Assembly: GCA_016222805.1 (NCBI GenBank) | Contig: JACRQG010000006.1 | Location: 3,538 to 67,537 of the forward strand | DNA: 64,000 bases | Direction: 5' to 3' | DNA from: Verrucomicrobiota bacterium | GTDB lineage: Bacteria > Verrucomicrobiota > Verrucomicrobiia > Opitutales > Opitutaceae | Part shown: positions 42,401-51,197 of the stretch, in pieces | Position numbering within the stretch: the stretch's first letter is position 1 | Layout of the letters: each line of letters opens with the position of its first letter | Position numbers and translations under genes: made by a program | The notes under the pieces: model-generated | Seen by the model: only the letters and a program-made list of their open reading frames with translations | Told to the model about the DNA's origin: nothing | Database searches by the model: none

Positions 42401-45400
42401 CGATCGATCGGTGAAGGGCAAGGCGTGATCGTGGCCGTTGGCAACCTCGGGCAGGTCTACACGGCGACCGCTCCGGTGACCTCGGGTGCATCCACTCTCA
42501 TCGCAGCGCCAACCCTGCGCAACGAGGCCGACTCCCTCAAGGTCGACGTCGGTCGGAAGAACGTGCTCGCGGCCGGCGGCTCGGGCTTCGCGAAGCTCGA
42601 GCTTTACGCCAACGGTGCCAAGGTGAGTGAACTGAGCGGCACCGCCGGGGCCCTGGCGTGGACTCCGACCGCGCTGGGCAGCTACTCGCTGGTCGTGCGT
42701 GGCGTCACCGCCACCGGCGAAAGCGTGGTTTCGGCGGCGGTGCCGGCCGTGGCGGGATTCTCCCGGTGGACCTGGCGCAACCCGCTGCCGGTCGGCAACG
42801 ACCTCCGCGGCGCGGTGCGCGTGGGGGGCAAGTGGTGGATCGTGGGCGGCAGCGGTGCCTTCCTCACCCTGGATGGCGCGGGATCCGTGACGACGCTGGA
42901 TTTCCCGACGACGCAAAACCTGACCGCGATTGCGTATGGCAACGGCCGCTTTGTGGCGGCCGGCCCCTACTACGATGCGGGGGCGCGCGAAGAGATTGGG
43001 TCTCTCTGGACCTCGACCGATGGCTACGCCTGGACGCCCCTGCTCACGACCGTCTTCGACAGCTTTACCCTCAATTTCGTCGCCTTTTCGGGCGACCAGT
43101 GGCTGGCCGGCAGCACTGGTGGACTCCTGCTGACTTCGACCGACGGCATCAACTGGGCTCGGCAGCTCAGCGGCGTCACGACCTCGATCAAGGCGGCGGC
43201 GTATGGCGGCGGCACCTGGGTGGTGGTGGGAGCCGGGGGGCGTGCGCTCACTTCGCGCGATGGCGTGGCCTGGACTTCGCACGCTACCGGGGTCACGACG
43301 GACCTCAACGGAATCGCGTTTCGGGAGGGGATGTTCACCGCGGTGGGCGCGGCGGGCGTGATCCTAGTTTCGGGTGACGGCATCACCTGGGCGAGGCAGA
43401 ACTCGGGCACGACAGGGACACTCAATGCCGTCGGCTACGTAAAGGGGACCTGGGTGGCCGCCGGCGATGCCGGCTTGGTGCGGACCTCGGCCAATCTCAC
43501 CAACTGGTCCGCGGCCTCGCTGGGCGACCGGACGAGTTCGCTGCTCTTCGTCGGCGGCAGCGGCAACGACGGGCTCCTGTTGGGCCGGGCGGGGGAGATC
43601 TACACCTCCAGCGATCCGGCCACGTGGACGCGGGTCACGCAGGGAACGGGCGAGACCAAGCTCGCCGTTACGTATGCCGGCGACCGTTTCGTGGCCGTGG
43701 GGGCGACCACGGATCCGATCGGCCGCGGCACCAACATGCCGGTGATGATTTCCTCCGACGGCGCCACCTGGACGCGCGCGCTGGGCAACTCGGTGTTCAC
43801 GCAGTCCAATGTCAGCCTCAATGCGGTGACCTACGGCCAGGGAACCTACGTAACGGTTTCCTCGGCCGGCCGCATCTTCACCTCCAGCGACGCCAACACC
43901 TGGACGCAGCGGACCAGTCCGACGACCAGCTCGCTGAACGCGCTGGCGGCGTCTGCGACCGGGTTCGTGGCGGCGGGGGCCGCCGGCACCGTTCTCTCTT
44001 CGGTGGACGGGACTTCTTGGACCACGCGATCGAGTGGCGTCACGACCATCCTCCGCGGCGTCACCCACGGGGGCGGCCGCTATGTGGTGGTCGGCGACAG
44101 CGGGGTGGTCCTGCACTCCCCGGATGGCGAGACCTGGACGAGGGCCACCAGCGGCACCACCGCCAACCTCCTGTGCGTGGGCTGGTGGGAAGACGTGGGA
44201 TTCCTCGCGGCGGGAAACTCGGGCACGATGCTCAATTCCACCGATGGGGCGACCTGGCAGCCGGTCGAGACCGGCGTGGCGGACGGCATCACGGCGATCC
44301 TCCGGACCCCAGTGGGATTTGTCGCTTCGGCCGGGCTCAGCGGCGCGTTGCTGGTTTCGTTCGATGGGGCGAGTTGGGCAACGGCCACGCTACCGGCCGA
44401 CCGCACCATCCGGGGCCTTGCCGCCAGTGCCTCCGCGATCGTGGCGGTGGGGGACAACGGCACGCTGCTGACGTTTGAATTCCGCGACACCACCCCGGCG
44501 CCGGCAATCCTCGCGCAGCCGGTGTCGCAGACGGCGGGCAGTGGCAACTCCGTGGTGCTCTCGGTGGACGCGCGCAACGTGAGCGGGGCGGTTTATCAAT
44601 GGGCCAAGGACGGCACGCCGATCGCCGGTGCCAACAGTCCGACCTACCTGATTCCCTCCCTGAATCCGGCGCGCGCCGGCAGCTACACGGTCACGATTAC
44701 CACTCCCACGGGCACGGCGACCAGCGCTCCCGCCGTCGTGGCGGTGGGGGTCCCGGCTGATCCCGGCCGGTTGGTGAATCTCTCGATCCGCACCGACCTC
44801 TCGTCGGCGACCGACTCCTTCATCTTCGGTGTCGTGGTCGGGGGCGCCGGAACCTCCGGGACGAAACCGCTCCTCATCCGGGCGGCGGGCCCGTCCCTCT
44901 CCCCGTTTGGGGTGCAGAATGTCCTGCAGGATCCCAAGCTCGAATTCTTCAACGGCGCTGCCAGGGTCGGCGAAAACGACAACTGGGGCGGCGGGGCGGC
45001 GCTGACCACCGCGATGGCGCAGGTCGGGGCGTTTCCGTTCAGTGCGCCTACCTCGCGCGACGCAGCGATCTTCCTGCCGGACCTGGCGAGCGGATCAAAT
45101 TCGGCTCGCATCTCCGGCAACGGCGCCGGAGCGGTGATCGCGGAGCTTTACGATGCCACGCCGCAGGGCGGCTTCACCGCTTCCACGCCCCGGCTGGTGA
45201 ACGTCTCGGTGCTCAAGCACATCGGCACCGGGATGATCGCGGGCTTCGTGGTCGGGGGTTCCAGCGCCCGCAACGTGCTGATCCGCGCCGTCGGCCCGAC
45301 GCTGGGAGCGGCGCCGTTCGGGGTGGCCGACGTCGTCGCCGATCCCCAACTGGCGCTGTTCTCGGGACAAAACCAGGTTTCGGCCAACGACAACTGGGGC

Positions 45401-45574
45401 GGCACCGCCGCGCTCAGTGCGGCCTTCGCCCAAGTGGGCGCCTTTGCCCTGCCGCCGGGTTCCCGCGATGCCGCCCTGCTGGTCACCCTCCAGCCCGGGA
45501 GCTACACCGTCCAGGTCTCGGGCGTGGGCGGGGCGACCGGCGTGGCCCTCGTTGAGATTTACGAGGTGCCGTAA
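39461..45574 (+). CDS. Giant exported metalloprotease with PKD, Ycf48/BNR-like repeats, Ig and tandem modules
   Basis: 2037 residues from ATG 39461, with an N-terminal hydrophobic leader (YLVLAVAAVALLIWFG). A pro-region is followed by a metzincin-type domain with H431-ELG-H435-TQG-LS-H441, the HExxHxxGxxH zinc site. A PKD domain follows (RASATDPDGDPVYYRWDFGDG, nt ~41395-41610). Nt 41620-44490 encode about 950 residues of repeats in the style of VAVGxxGxxLxSxDGxTWxxxxSG, like Ycf48/BNR propeller blades. Then come one Ig-like domain (nt 44490-44750) and the two tandem modules (44767-45150, 45190-45571) ending VEIYEVP. Likely extracellular; a lone transcription unit. Substrate not readable; the repeats suggest one or more propellers. 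Confidence 0.85.
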   Translation: MKPRHMYLVLAVAAVALLIWFGSSRVSRIAPRGAEPRSTANAVPSHRSGMEPAAPPGPEKAPGASEGARREAAEAAVAAFTGWLTEWRRADAAAQAGLAERGLQLATARREALKELIPQDPRRALELAVPMGLRRELPPEVQSKLEHRIDGRGDLEVTIGCFGTETRIERSALIAGRRYEVHVYGRRAEQHTKFGVPLHGIAVDEVAALAEEPYRLLDDAERQASGLGESDVGVFAGDGLRVFGSPAELEAFAARQVAAEAVVGPHVASVGGDGSGSGAGVPPTAANTPWILGAKRVLWVQIDFADDPGGVATPAEIEVTNARVSEFYAAVSQGKTTMSFTVLPQVLRMTRDKSFYNASSSTVSQLQTDAGVLARAYDVANGNNGTYNPDRYDRWIVLFKRMPAYSFGGQAQLTGPQVRMNGNISPGTTYHELGHTQGLSHSHYWLPSGSTGIGAGTHVEYGDVFDAMGSSGSSSNNHFNAAQKAKIGYLEAEAITTVSQAGTYRVARHDHQDAAGIRALKIAPEGLGYEYWVDYRRFGPTSFSAAQLDRLRNGFHLHWGQGKAPKYTSGAGTYLIDATAGSAGGASDAPFRTGEAFVDADAGVAIKPLATGGATPAEYIEVQVSFGAVDGNRNPVLQADLPAGTLAARTNVIFRASATDPDGDPVYYRWDFGDGQINPNFDNLTRRFTKGGRYSLRVSAHDGRGGIAVKNLDFTVADPLVSWTRRAEGLTTSALYDVLYAAGKFVIVGSGSTVLTSPDGLTWAKATFPASIGLTALVHNGSRFLAVGNRSTTSTDRGVAAVSLDGETWTTTTIATGSALLWAAAHGSGRFVAVGDAGAIHTSTDGATWAAATSGVRDVLRSVSFANGLFVVTGDNGRVLTSTDGLNWLNRSLPTTASFWGSAWHHGAWYTRSGTTTYRSVDGVDWARVASSGASSLGSYRVHSIGGVLLAGLTSGTVDLSENAQAWAGVQLDATTGAGVRSIGEGQGVIVAVGNLGQVYTATAPVTSGASTLIAAPTLRNEADSLKVDVGRKNVLAAGGSGFAKLELYANGAKVSELSGTAGALAWTPTALGSYSLVVRGVTATGESVVSAAVPAVAGFSRWTWRNPLPVGNDLRGAVRVGGKWWIVGGSGAFLTLDGAGSVTTLDFPTTQNLTAIAYGNGRFVAAGPYYDAGAREEIGSLWTSTDGYAWTPLLTTVFDSFTLNFVAFSGDQWLAGSTGGLLLTSTDGINWARQLSGVTTSIKAAAYGGGTWVVVGAGGRALTSRDGVAWTSHATGVTTDLNGIAFREGMFTAVGAAGVILVSGDGITWARQNSGTTGTLNAVGYVKGTWVAAGDAGLVRTSANLTNWSAASLGDRTSSLLFVGGSGNDGLLLGRAGEIYTSSDPATWTRVTQGTGETKLAVTYAGDRFVAVGATTDPIGRGTNMPVMISSDGATWTRALGNSVFTQSNVSLNAVTYGQGTYVTVSSAGRIFTSSDANTWTQRTSPTTSSLNALAASATGFVAAGAAGTVLSSVDGTSWTTRSSGVTTILRGVTHGGGRYVVVGDSGVVLHSPDGETWTRATSGTTANLLCVGWWEDVGFLAAGNSGTMLNSTDGATWQPVETGVADGITAILRTPVGFVASAGLSGALLVSFDGASWATATLPADRTIRGLAASASAIVAVGDNGTLLTFEFRDTTPAPAILAQPVSQTAGSGNSVVLSVDARNVSGAVYQWAKDGTPIAGANSPTYLIPSLNPARAGSYTVTITTPTGTATSAPAVVAVGVPADPGRLVNLSIRTDLSSATDSFIFGVVVGGAGTSGTKPLLIRAAGPSLSPFGVQNVLQDPKLEFFNGAARVGENDNWGGGAALTTAMAQVGAFPFSAPTSRDAAIFLPDLASGSNSARISGNGAGAVIAELYDATPQGGFTASTPRLVNVSVLKHIGTGMIAGFVVGGSSARNVLIRAVGPTLGAAPFGVADVVADPQLALFSGQNQVSANDNWGGTAALSAAFAQVGAFALPPGSRDAALLVTLQPGSYTVQVSGVGGATGVALVEIYEVP

Positions 45575-45631
45575 CGCGGAGACTGCCCAGCGCGGCTCAA
45601 GGCCGAAACCCGAGACGCATCGGTGCCGGAT

Positions 45632-45704
45632 GTAGCCGGCCTCGCTGAGGCCGGCATCAACCATCGGATCGAAGGTATCGGCCGGGGTCACCTCCCCCGG
45701 CTAC
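45632..45704 (-). repeat. REPIN-like paired-hairpin repeat, copy B
   Basis: 73 bp with inverted ends GTAGCCGG / CCGGCTAC; left half folds as GGCCTCGCTGAGGCC. Its reverse complement aligns with copy A at 867-941, sharing the central ACCTTCGAT and the end GAGGCCGGCTAC/GCGGCCGGCTAC. Confidence 0.75.
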
Positions 45705-45856
45705 AGGTAGTCGTCGTGAATCGACGCGAGGTGGATCAATCGTAACGCAGGCCGAGGCGGGAATCGCTTCGGCGGATTTCCGGGAAAACCGGCGCCGGAT
45801 TTGATTCGCCGCGCGGGCCTCTGGGGCCTCAGTTGGAGGAACGAAGCCTTCCCACG

Positions 45857-47212
45857 ATGTCGCTGCGCCCGTTTTTGCTTTTTTCCCTGCTGGTTCTGTC
45901 TGGCGGCCTCGGCCGGTCGGAGGCGGCGAAACGTCCGGAGGCCATCCTCCTGGTCGTGGGCGACCAGCATTCGGCGTATGAACGCACCGCCCAATTCGTG
46001 GCCCGGGTGGATCGCGTGCGGGCGGAGAACCCCGGCGTGCCGGTGGCGGTCGCGATCAACGGGGATTCCCTCGAGTACGGCAACGCGGTCGCCCGGCGCA
46101 CAGCCGGAGCCGTCGACTTCGCGATGTTCGCCGCGCTCGCGCGTCGCGTTCCGACGGTGCTCAACCTCGGGAACCACGAGCCGGAGTTCCACGACGTGCA
46201 GGAAACGGTCCGCCGCCTGCGCGAGGCCGGGCTCATCGTGATCAGCGGCAACCTGCGCGACCGCAGCACCGGCCAGCCGTTTGCGCCGGCGACCGCCACC
46301 CTCGCACTCGGCCCGCACCGGCTGACGGTGGCGGGGGTGACCACCGATCGGCTGGCGACGTTTCGCGTGGCAATCCGGCCGCAGCTGGATCTCGCGGACC
46401 CGGTCGTCTGGGCCCGGGAGAATCTTCCCACCTTGCTCCGCGACGGACCGCTCTCGGTGGTGCTCAGCCACGCGGGCCTCCGGGCCGATCGCGCGATCCT
46501 GCCGCTCCTGCCGGACGGGACGCTCTTTGCCGGGGCGCACGATCATCTCCGTTTCGTGCACGAGGCGGGCCGCACGGTGTACTTCCATTCCGGCAGTTGG
46601 ATGGACTATGTCTCGGTGGCGCGTCTGGAAAGGGCAGCGGGGGGCCTGCGATGGCGGGTGTCGCAGGAACCCTTGGACGAGAAGCCGGCCGATGCCGCCC
46701 TGGCGGAACTCGTGCGCACGACCCTCGCCCAGCACCTCACACCAGAGGAAACGGCCGTCGTGGGCCGCAGTCCCCGCGCGCTGGGGCCGGCCGAGGCGGC
46801 GCGGTTTGCCGTCGAGGCCGCGCGCGCCGCCGCCGGAGCGGACGCGGCGATGGTGGGAGGCACGACCTTTGGTGCCGGGCTGCCCGCGGGGGCGGTGAGC
46901 CGCTTTGCCTTTGATGCCTGCGTGCGTTTCGACGGGCCGCTGTTTGTGGGTGAGGTCGATGGCGCCTGGCTGCAGCAACTCCTCGCCCGCTCCAACCAGG
47001 GACCGGAGACCCCGTTTGCCACACGCGGCGGGGAGAACCTCGTGGCGGTCGGACCGACCGCGATCGATCCCGCGCGGCGCTACCGTTTTGTGACCAGCGA
47101 CTGGGCGGCGAAAAATGCGCGGACATATTTCGGCGAGAATCCGCCGACGCTGGCGGAAAACCCGGTCGGCCTGCGACTCAAGGCGGCCGTGCTGGCCGCC
47201 TTGCAGCGATGA
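45857..47212 (+). CDS. Secreted metallophosphoesterase, 5'-nucleotidase-like
   Basis: 451 residues with a signal peptide (MSLRPFLLFSLLVLSGGLG). The calcineurin-like metal site is present: VVGDQHS, NGDSLE, LGNHEPEF, SHAGL and GAHDHLRF. The C-terminal ~200 residues resemble the 5'-nucleotidase substrate domain (GGTTFGAGLPAGAVSRF, LFVGEVDGAWLQQLL, RYRFVTSDWAAKN). The first-motif Asp-x-His is DQH rather than the commoner DxH-G or DLHG. Its stop overlaps the lytic transglycosylase start by ATGA, so periplasmic nucleotide or phosphate scavenging next to a wall enzyme is inferred. Confidence 0.85.
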   Translation: MSLRPFLLFSLLVLSGGLGRSEAAKRPEAILLVVGDQHSAYERTAQFVARVDRVRAENPGVPVAVAINGDSLEYGNAVARRTAGAVDFAMFAALARRVPTVLNLGNHEPEFHDVQETVRRLREAGLIVISGNLRDRSTGQPFAPATATLALGPHRLTVAGVTTDRLATFRVAIRPQLDLADPVVWARENLPTLLRDGPLSVVLSHAGLRADRAILPLLPDGTLFAGAHDHLRFVHEAGRTVYFHSGSWMDYVSVARLERAAGGLRWRVSQEPLDEKPADAALAELVRTTLAQHLTPEETAVVGRSPRALGPAEAARFAVEAARAAAGADAAMVGGTTFGAGLPAGAVSRFAFDACVRFDGPLFVGEVDGAWLQQLLARSNQGPETPFATRGGENLVAVGPTAIDPARRYRFVTSDWAAKNARTYFGENPPTLAENPVGLRLKAAVLAALQR

Positions 47213-48207
47213 AGGCCGGGCGTTCGCTTCCGAGGTGGGCGCTGGGGCTCGTGGTCGTCGGCGGGTGCGCGGGGCCGCGGTGGCTGGGGGCGGCGGATTC
47301 CGGGGGGACTCCCGCCGCCTCGTCACCGGCGTCGGATGAGACGGGCGACTGGTTCGAAGTCGCACGGCAGTGGTTCGAGGTGTTTGCGCCCGCCGAGGTG
47401 AAGGCGCAGTACGAATTTCCCACCCGGGAGCAATGGGACTCGGGCGTGCGGCGGTGGCAGCACGCGCTGGAAGGAGATTCGCTGGCGGAAATGGCCGCGC
47501 TGGCCGCGGAGGCGCGTTCGACCTTGGGGGCCCTCCGGCTCATGCCTGGAACCGAGGATGTGGCCGACTGGCTGGAACAGCGCCTGGATGAAATGGAAGG
47601 AGCGCAGCAGGCCACCCGGCCGCCGGCTCTTCCGCCCGGTCCGCAGCCTCCGCTCCGGCCGGAAGTCACCCGGCCCGGTGCCGCCCAGCCGGTGCCCCAC
47701 TACAACCTCTGGCTGGCCCGCGTCCGTTCGCGTCCGCCGCCGCCGCGGGCGAAGGAGCTCATGCCCCGCCTGCAAACCGCGTTTCGGGCCGAGGGAGTGC
47801 CGGTCGAGTTGGCGTGGCTCGCCGAAGCGGAAAGTTCGCTGAACCCCTCGGCGCGCAGCCCGGTGGGTGCGAAGGGACTGTTCCAGTTCATGCCGGAGAC
47901 CGCGCGCGCGATGGGGCTGCGGACCTTTCTGCCGGACGAACGCACCGATCCGGAGCGCTCGGCGCGGGCGGCGGCGCGCTACCTGCGTACCTTGCATGGG
48001 CGTTTCGGCAACTGGGCCCTGGTCCTCGCTGCCTACAATGCCGGGGAGGGCCGGGTGGGTCGCACCCTGGCGGCGAAACAGGCCGCCACGTTTACCGCCA
48101 TCGCGAACGATCTGCCGGCGGAGACGCGCATGTACGTGCCAAAGGTCTGCGCGCTCATCGCCGCGCGCACGGGTGTCACGCCTGATCGGATTGCTCCGCC
48201 ACGGTAG
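47209..48207 (+). CDS. Lipoprotein lytic transglycosylase (SLT domain)
   Basis: 332 residues. The lipobox is VVGGC at residues 16-20, so the mature protein is lipid-anchored. Residues ~185-310 form the SLT catalytic domain: AEAES with the catalytic Glu208, SPVGAKGLFQFMPETARAMG, and NWALVLAAYNAGEGRVGRTL. It cleaves glycan strands of peptidoglycan to 1,6-anhydro products. The region between is Pro/Ala-rich. It is translationally coupled to the metallophosphoesterase. Nearest in style to MltD/MltC-like enzymes, without visible LysM domains. Confidence 0.9.
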   Translation: MKAGRSLPRWALGLVVVGGCAGPRWLGAADSGGTPAASSPASDETGDWFEVARQWFEVFAPAEVKAQYEFPTREQWDSGVRRWQHALEGDSLAEMAALAAEARSTLGALRLMPGTEDVADWLEQRLDEMEGAQQATRPPALPPGPQPPLRPEVTRPGAAQPVPHYNLWLARVRSRPPPPRAKELMPRLQTAFRAEGVPVELAWLAEAESSLNPSARSPVGAKGLFQFMPETARAMGLRTFLPDERTDPERSARAAARYLRTLHGRFGNWALVLAAYNAGEGRVGRTLAAKQAATFTAIANDLPAETRMYVPKVCALIAARTGVTPDRIAPPR

Positions 48208-48276
48208 GCGTGGCCGTCTGGCCCCGGCTCCGTCTTTGGGTTCGCCACCCGGCGGCCTGGCCCTTTTCTGGCACCC

Positions 48277-49647
48277 ATGGGATTTTTCGATCGTTTCTCC
48301 GCGAAGAAGCCGGCGCCGACGCCCGCTTCCGCCTCCCCGGAAACCCCGGCGCCGGCTCCCACGGCCACACCCGGGGTGCCGGTGACACCGGTGAAGGCGC
48401 GGCTGGCGCAGGCGCGGGAAAAACTCGACGCGAAGGACCTGCCGGCCGCCCTCGCGTTATACGAGGAAATCCTCACCGGTCCCAACGGCGATCGCGCCGA
48501 CGTGCTCGTGGCCATCTCCGGCGATCTCGGCTCCCATGGCCATGTGGCGGAGATCATCGAGTGGATCGCGCCGCGCTACGATGCCGACCGGCACGGCCCG
48601 GCGACCGGGCTGAATCTCCTGCAGGCCTACCTCGCGGTGCGCAATGCCGACGCAGCCCAGCACGTGCTCGACATCCTCTTCGCGCTCAACCGTCCGGAAC
48701 TGGAGGACCGCCTCCATGGATTTTCCAACGCCATCGCGGAGTTGCTGGCGACGCCGGACCAGGTCTCCGCGGGTCCCGCAGGGGCAGGGACGTCCGCGGA
48801 GGGCCCGAAGATCGGCCTCATCACCGTGAGCAAGCCCATCTGGTTCTATGGGCTGGAGGCGATGACCTCCCAGATCCTGCCCCCGAAGGAAGGAAGGCTG
48901 CGCCGGATCGCGTTTGCCCAGCTTGCACTGCCGGGTGCGCCCGCGGACGAGGCGGCGATGCGGGCGCCGGAGGATGAACTGGGTCGGCTCTCGCGGGCGA
49001 TTCCGCTCTGGTTCACGGAGACGTTCTATTTTTCGCCGCTGTACGCGCCGGTCGCCGTGGTCGCCTTCAAGTCCGCGCCCGAAGAGGCGGGTGGGAACCA
49101 CCCGGTGATCTTCGGCGCGGAGTGGACGATGGAAAACCTGCGCCAGCTGGTAGAGTCGAGTGGCGAGGGCGTGGACTACGTGTTCACGGGGGCGCTGCGC
49201 GCCGCGGCGGGGGACTTCGAACTGGTGCTGCGTGTCTGGGAGGTGAAGACCTTCCGGGAGCGCAAGACCTTCACCGCCCGCTGGACCCCGGCCACGGCTG
49301 ACGCCGCCCTGGGGAAGGTACACGCCGAGGTGCGCGCCTACATGGAATGGTCGCCGGCCAGCGCGGCCTTCGCCTACGTCATGCCGGGGCAGCCGCGGGC
49401 CTGGCTCGACACGCTCGGCGCCTCGCTCGGGTTGTTTCTGGTGGAGAAAAACATCCTTCCGGCAAAGCAGCTGCCGCCCGTGGAGGCCGATTTGCGGTCG
49501 GTCGGGGACCGCGCGGCCCAGGGCGAGGCGGCATCGCTCGCTTTCCTGACGCTCCGGGCGCGGGCGGTGAACCTCGGCCTCGCCGGGCCGATCGAGCCTG
49601 CGCTGGCGCGTTCGCCCCTGGTGAACACCGCGCGGGACACCCTGTAG
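48277..49647 (+). CDS. Uncharacterised protein with TPR-like N-terminal region
   Basis: 456 residues with no signal peptide. It begins MGFFDRFSAKK, then a Pro/Ala/Thr-rich linker (15-45), then helices resembling tetratricopeptide repeats (ARLAQAREKLDAKDLPAALALYEEIL). The rest has mixed alpha/beta character with Trp/Tyr-rich strands (TVSKPIWFYGLEA, PLWFTETFYFSPLYAPVAVV, DFELVLRVWEVK). No family is recognised. It sits 69 bases after the lytic transglycosylase and 63 before the DAHP synthase on the same strand. Confidence 0.7.
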   Translation: MGFFDRFSAKKPAPTPASASPETPAPAPTATPGVPVTPVKARLAQAREKLDAKDLPAALALYEEILTGPNGDRADVLVAISGDLGSHGHVAEIIEWIAPRYDADRHGPATGLNLLQAYLAVRNADAAQHVLDILFALNRPELEDRLHGFSNAIAELLATPDQVSAGPAGAGTSAEGPKIGLITVSKPIWFYGLEAMTSQILPPKEGRLRRIAFAQLALPGAPADEAAMRAPEDELGRLSRAIPLWFTETFYFSPLYAPVAVVAFKSAPEEAGGNHPVIFGAEWTMENLRQLVESSGEGVDYVFTGALRAAAGDFELVLRVWEVKTFRERKTFTARWTPATADAALGKVHAEVRAYMEWSPASAAFAYVMPGQPRAWLDTLGASLGLFLVEKNILPAKQLPPVEADLRSVGDRAAQGEAASLAFLTLRARAVNLGLAGPIEPALARSPLVNTARDTL

Positions 49648-49710
49648 TTTTCGGCGCGGAGATTCGGTGGCCCTTGTTTCAACTCGGGGCCCCGCGGCGT
49701 CTCATCCCTC

Positions 49711-50763
49711 ATGCATCCTCCGACTTCCGACCTCCGCATCCGCTCCCAGAAGCCGCTGATCGCCCCGGCTGTGCTCGAGGACGAACTGCAGCTCTCCGAT
49801 GCCGGGGCGGAACTCGTCGCTGGCACGCGGCGGGATGTCGCCCGCGTCATCACCGGTGCGGACGACCGCCTGCTCGTGGTGGTGGGGCCGTGCTCGGTCC
49901 ATGATCCCGAGGCGGCGCTCGACTACGCCCGGCAGCTCCATGCGGTGGTGCCGCTGTACGCCCGGGAACTGCTGGTCGTTATGCGGGTGTACTTCGAGAA
50001 ACCGCGGACCGTGGTCGGCTGGAAGGGGCTCATCAACGACCCGTTCCTCGACGACACCTTCCAGATCAACAAGGGCCTGCGCCTCGCGCGGCGGCTGATG
50101 CTCGACATCGTCAACCTCGGCTTGCCGGTGGCGACGGAGTTCCTGGATACCACCCTCGGCCAGTATTACGCGGATCTCGTCTCCTGGGGGGCGATCGGCG
50201 CGCGGACCGTGGAAAGCCAGGTGCACCGCGAACTGGCCTCGGGCCTCTCGATGCCGGTGGGTTTCAAGAACCGGACCGATGGCAACGTGCAGGTGGCCAT
50301 CGACGCGATTCGCGCCGCGCGGCACCAGCACTGGTTTCCCTCGCTTACCCGGGAAGGGGCGCCGGCGATCATGGCCACGATGGGCAACGAACACACCCAC
50401 CTCGTCCTGCGGGGCGGGACGGACGCGCCCAACTTCGAGGCGACGCACGTGCGGGCGGCGGCGGAGCTGCTGCGGAAGAACTCCCTGGCCCCCTTCCTCA
50501 TGGTCGACTTCTCCCATGGCAACAGCCGGAAGGACCCGGAGCGGCAGCCGGCCGTCGCGGCGGAGGTTGCCCGGCAAATCGCGGCCGGTGAACGGGCGAT
50601 CGCCGCCGTGATAATCGAGAGCAATCTGCTCGGAGGCACCCAGGATTACCAAGTCCGGCCCCTGGTGCGCGGTCGCAGCATCACCGATGCGTGCCTCTCC
50701 TGGGAGCAGACCTTGCCGGTCCTCGCCACCATCGCCGAAGCGGTGAAGCGGCGCAGGGGCTAG
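49711..50763 (+). CDS. aroF: 3-deoxy-7-phosphoheptulonate (DAHP) synthase, class I alpha
   Basis: 350 residues; joins PEP and erythrose 4-phosphate as the first step of aromatic amino-acid synthesis. Class I landmarks are complete: VVVGPCSVHDPEAALDYARQ with the metal Cys, MRVYFEKPRTVVGWKGLIND, GARTVESQVHRELASGLSMP, FKNRTDGN, and the remaining metal ligands in VDFSHGNS, IIESNL and SITDACLSW. Which feedback type (AroF, AroG or AroH) cannot be told; the symbol is a label for the family. It stands at the end of a plus-strand group, followed by a repeat-rich gap. Confidence 0.94.
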   Translation: MHPPTSDLRIRSQKPLIAPAVLEDELQLSDAGAELVAGTRRDVARVITGADDRLLVVVGPCSVHDPEAALDYARQLHAVVPLYARELLVVMRVYFEKPRTVVGWKGLINDPFLDDTFQINKGLRLARRLMLDIVNLGLPVATEFLDTTLGQYYADLVSWGAIGARTVESQVHRELASGLSMPVGFKNRTDGNVQVAIDAIRAARHQHWFPSLTREGAPAIMATMGNEHTHLVLRGGTDAPNFEATHVRAAAELLRKNSLAPFLMVDFSHGNSRKDPERQPAVAAEVARQIAAGERAIAAVIIESNLLGGTQDYQVRPLVRGRSITDACLSWEQTLPVLATIAEAVKRRRG

Positions 50764-50850
50764 CGGAGTCACCGCTCGGAAGTGCATCATCCTGCGACAG
50801 GCGAATGAAGCCAGTCTCCGAGGCAGGGGGCTTCGGCGCCGGTCAGGCAG

Positions 50851-50912
50851 GCACACCCCGTCGCTGGCGCGACACCCCTCTCGAGAGGGGACCCAGACGA
50901 AACCGGGTTCCA
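50851..50912 (+). repeat. CACACCCCG-type intergenic repeat, copy 2
   Basis: CACACCCCGTCGCTGGCGCG followed by the perfect 16 bp palindrome CCCCTCTCGAGAGGGG (50875-50890). It matches the minus strand at 27605-27664. Confidence 0.6.
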
Positions 50913-50944
50913 AGGAATGTCCTCTCCAGCCGTATCCAGGCGGT

Positions 50945-51090
50945 TGAACCACGAATGGACCCGAACAAACACGAATGGAAATGCCCTGGGAAGACGAAGG
51001 TCTTGCCGTCCTCCGGACGGTCCACGCGGCACGCAGGGCAAGGCTTCGTGTCGATTCGTATCCCTTCGTGGTTTTCACCGAATTCCTCCG
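50945..51090 (+). repeat. ~150 bp intergenic repeat, copy 2
   Basis: Starts GAACCACGAATGGACCCGAA and ends near TTCACCGAATTCCTCCGGCC. Internal blocks CACGAATGG and TTCGTGTCGATTCGTATCCC are near-inverted (CCACGAATGG...CTTCGTGG), so the whole element could fold. Homologous to 27796-27948 in inverted orientation. Confidence 0.6.
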
Positions 51091-51197
51091 GCCCGAGAGC
51101 GGTGCCCGTAGGGCGGGGTGTGTGGCGTTGCAGCAGGCAGCGCTGCAGAGGCAAGGTGGCAATATCCACCGAATCTCCGTAACACATTGAGACGAGT

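Larger units (their letters stand above)
50764..51197. other. 434-base intergenic repeat region
   Basis: No supported gene. It holds the CACACCCCG-type repeat (50851-50912) and the ~150 bp repeat (50945-51090); the REPIN-like copy D begins just after. The same three families occur in the gap at 27455-28078. Confidence 0.6.

Noticed and set aside
41620-44490. CRISPR or DNA-level tandem repeat in the large protease gene
   Set aside because: Periodicity is at the protein level (degenerate DGxTW blades); the DNA units vary and have no spacer structure.
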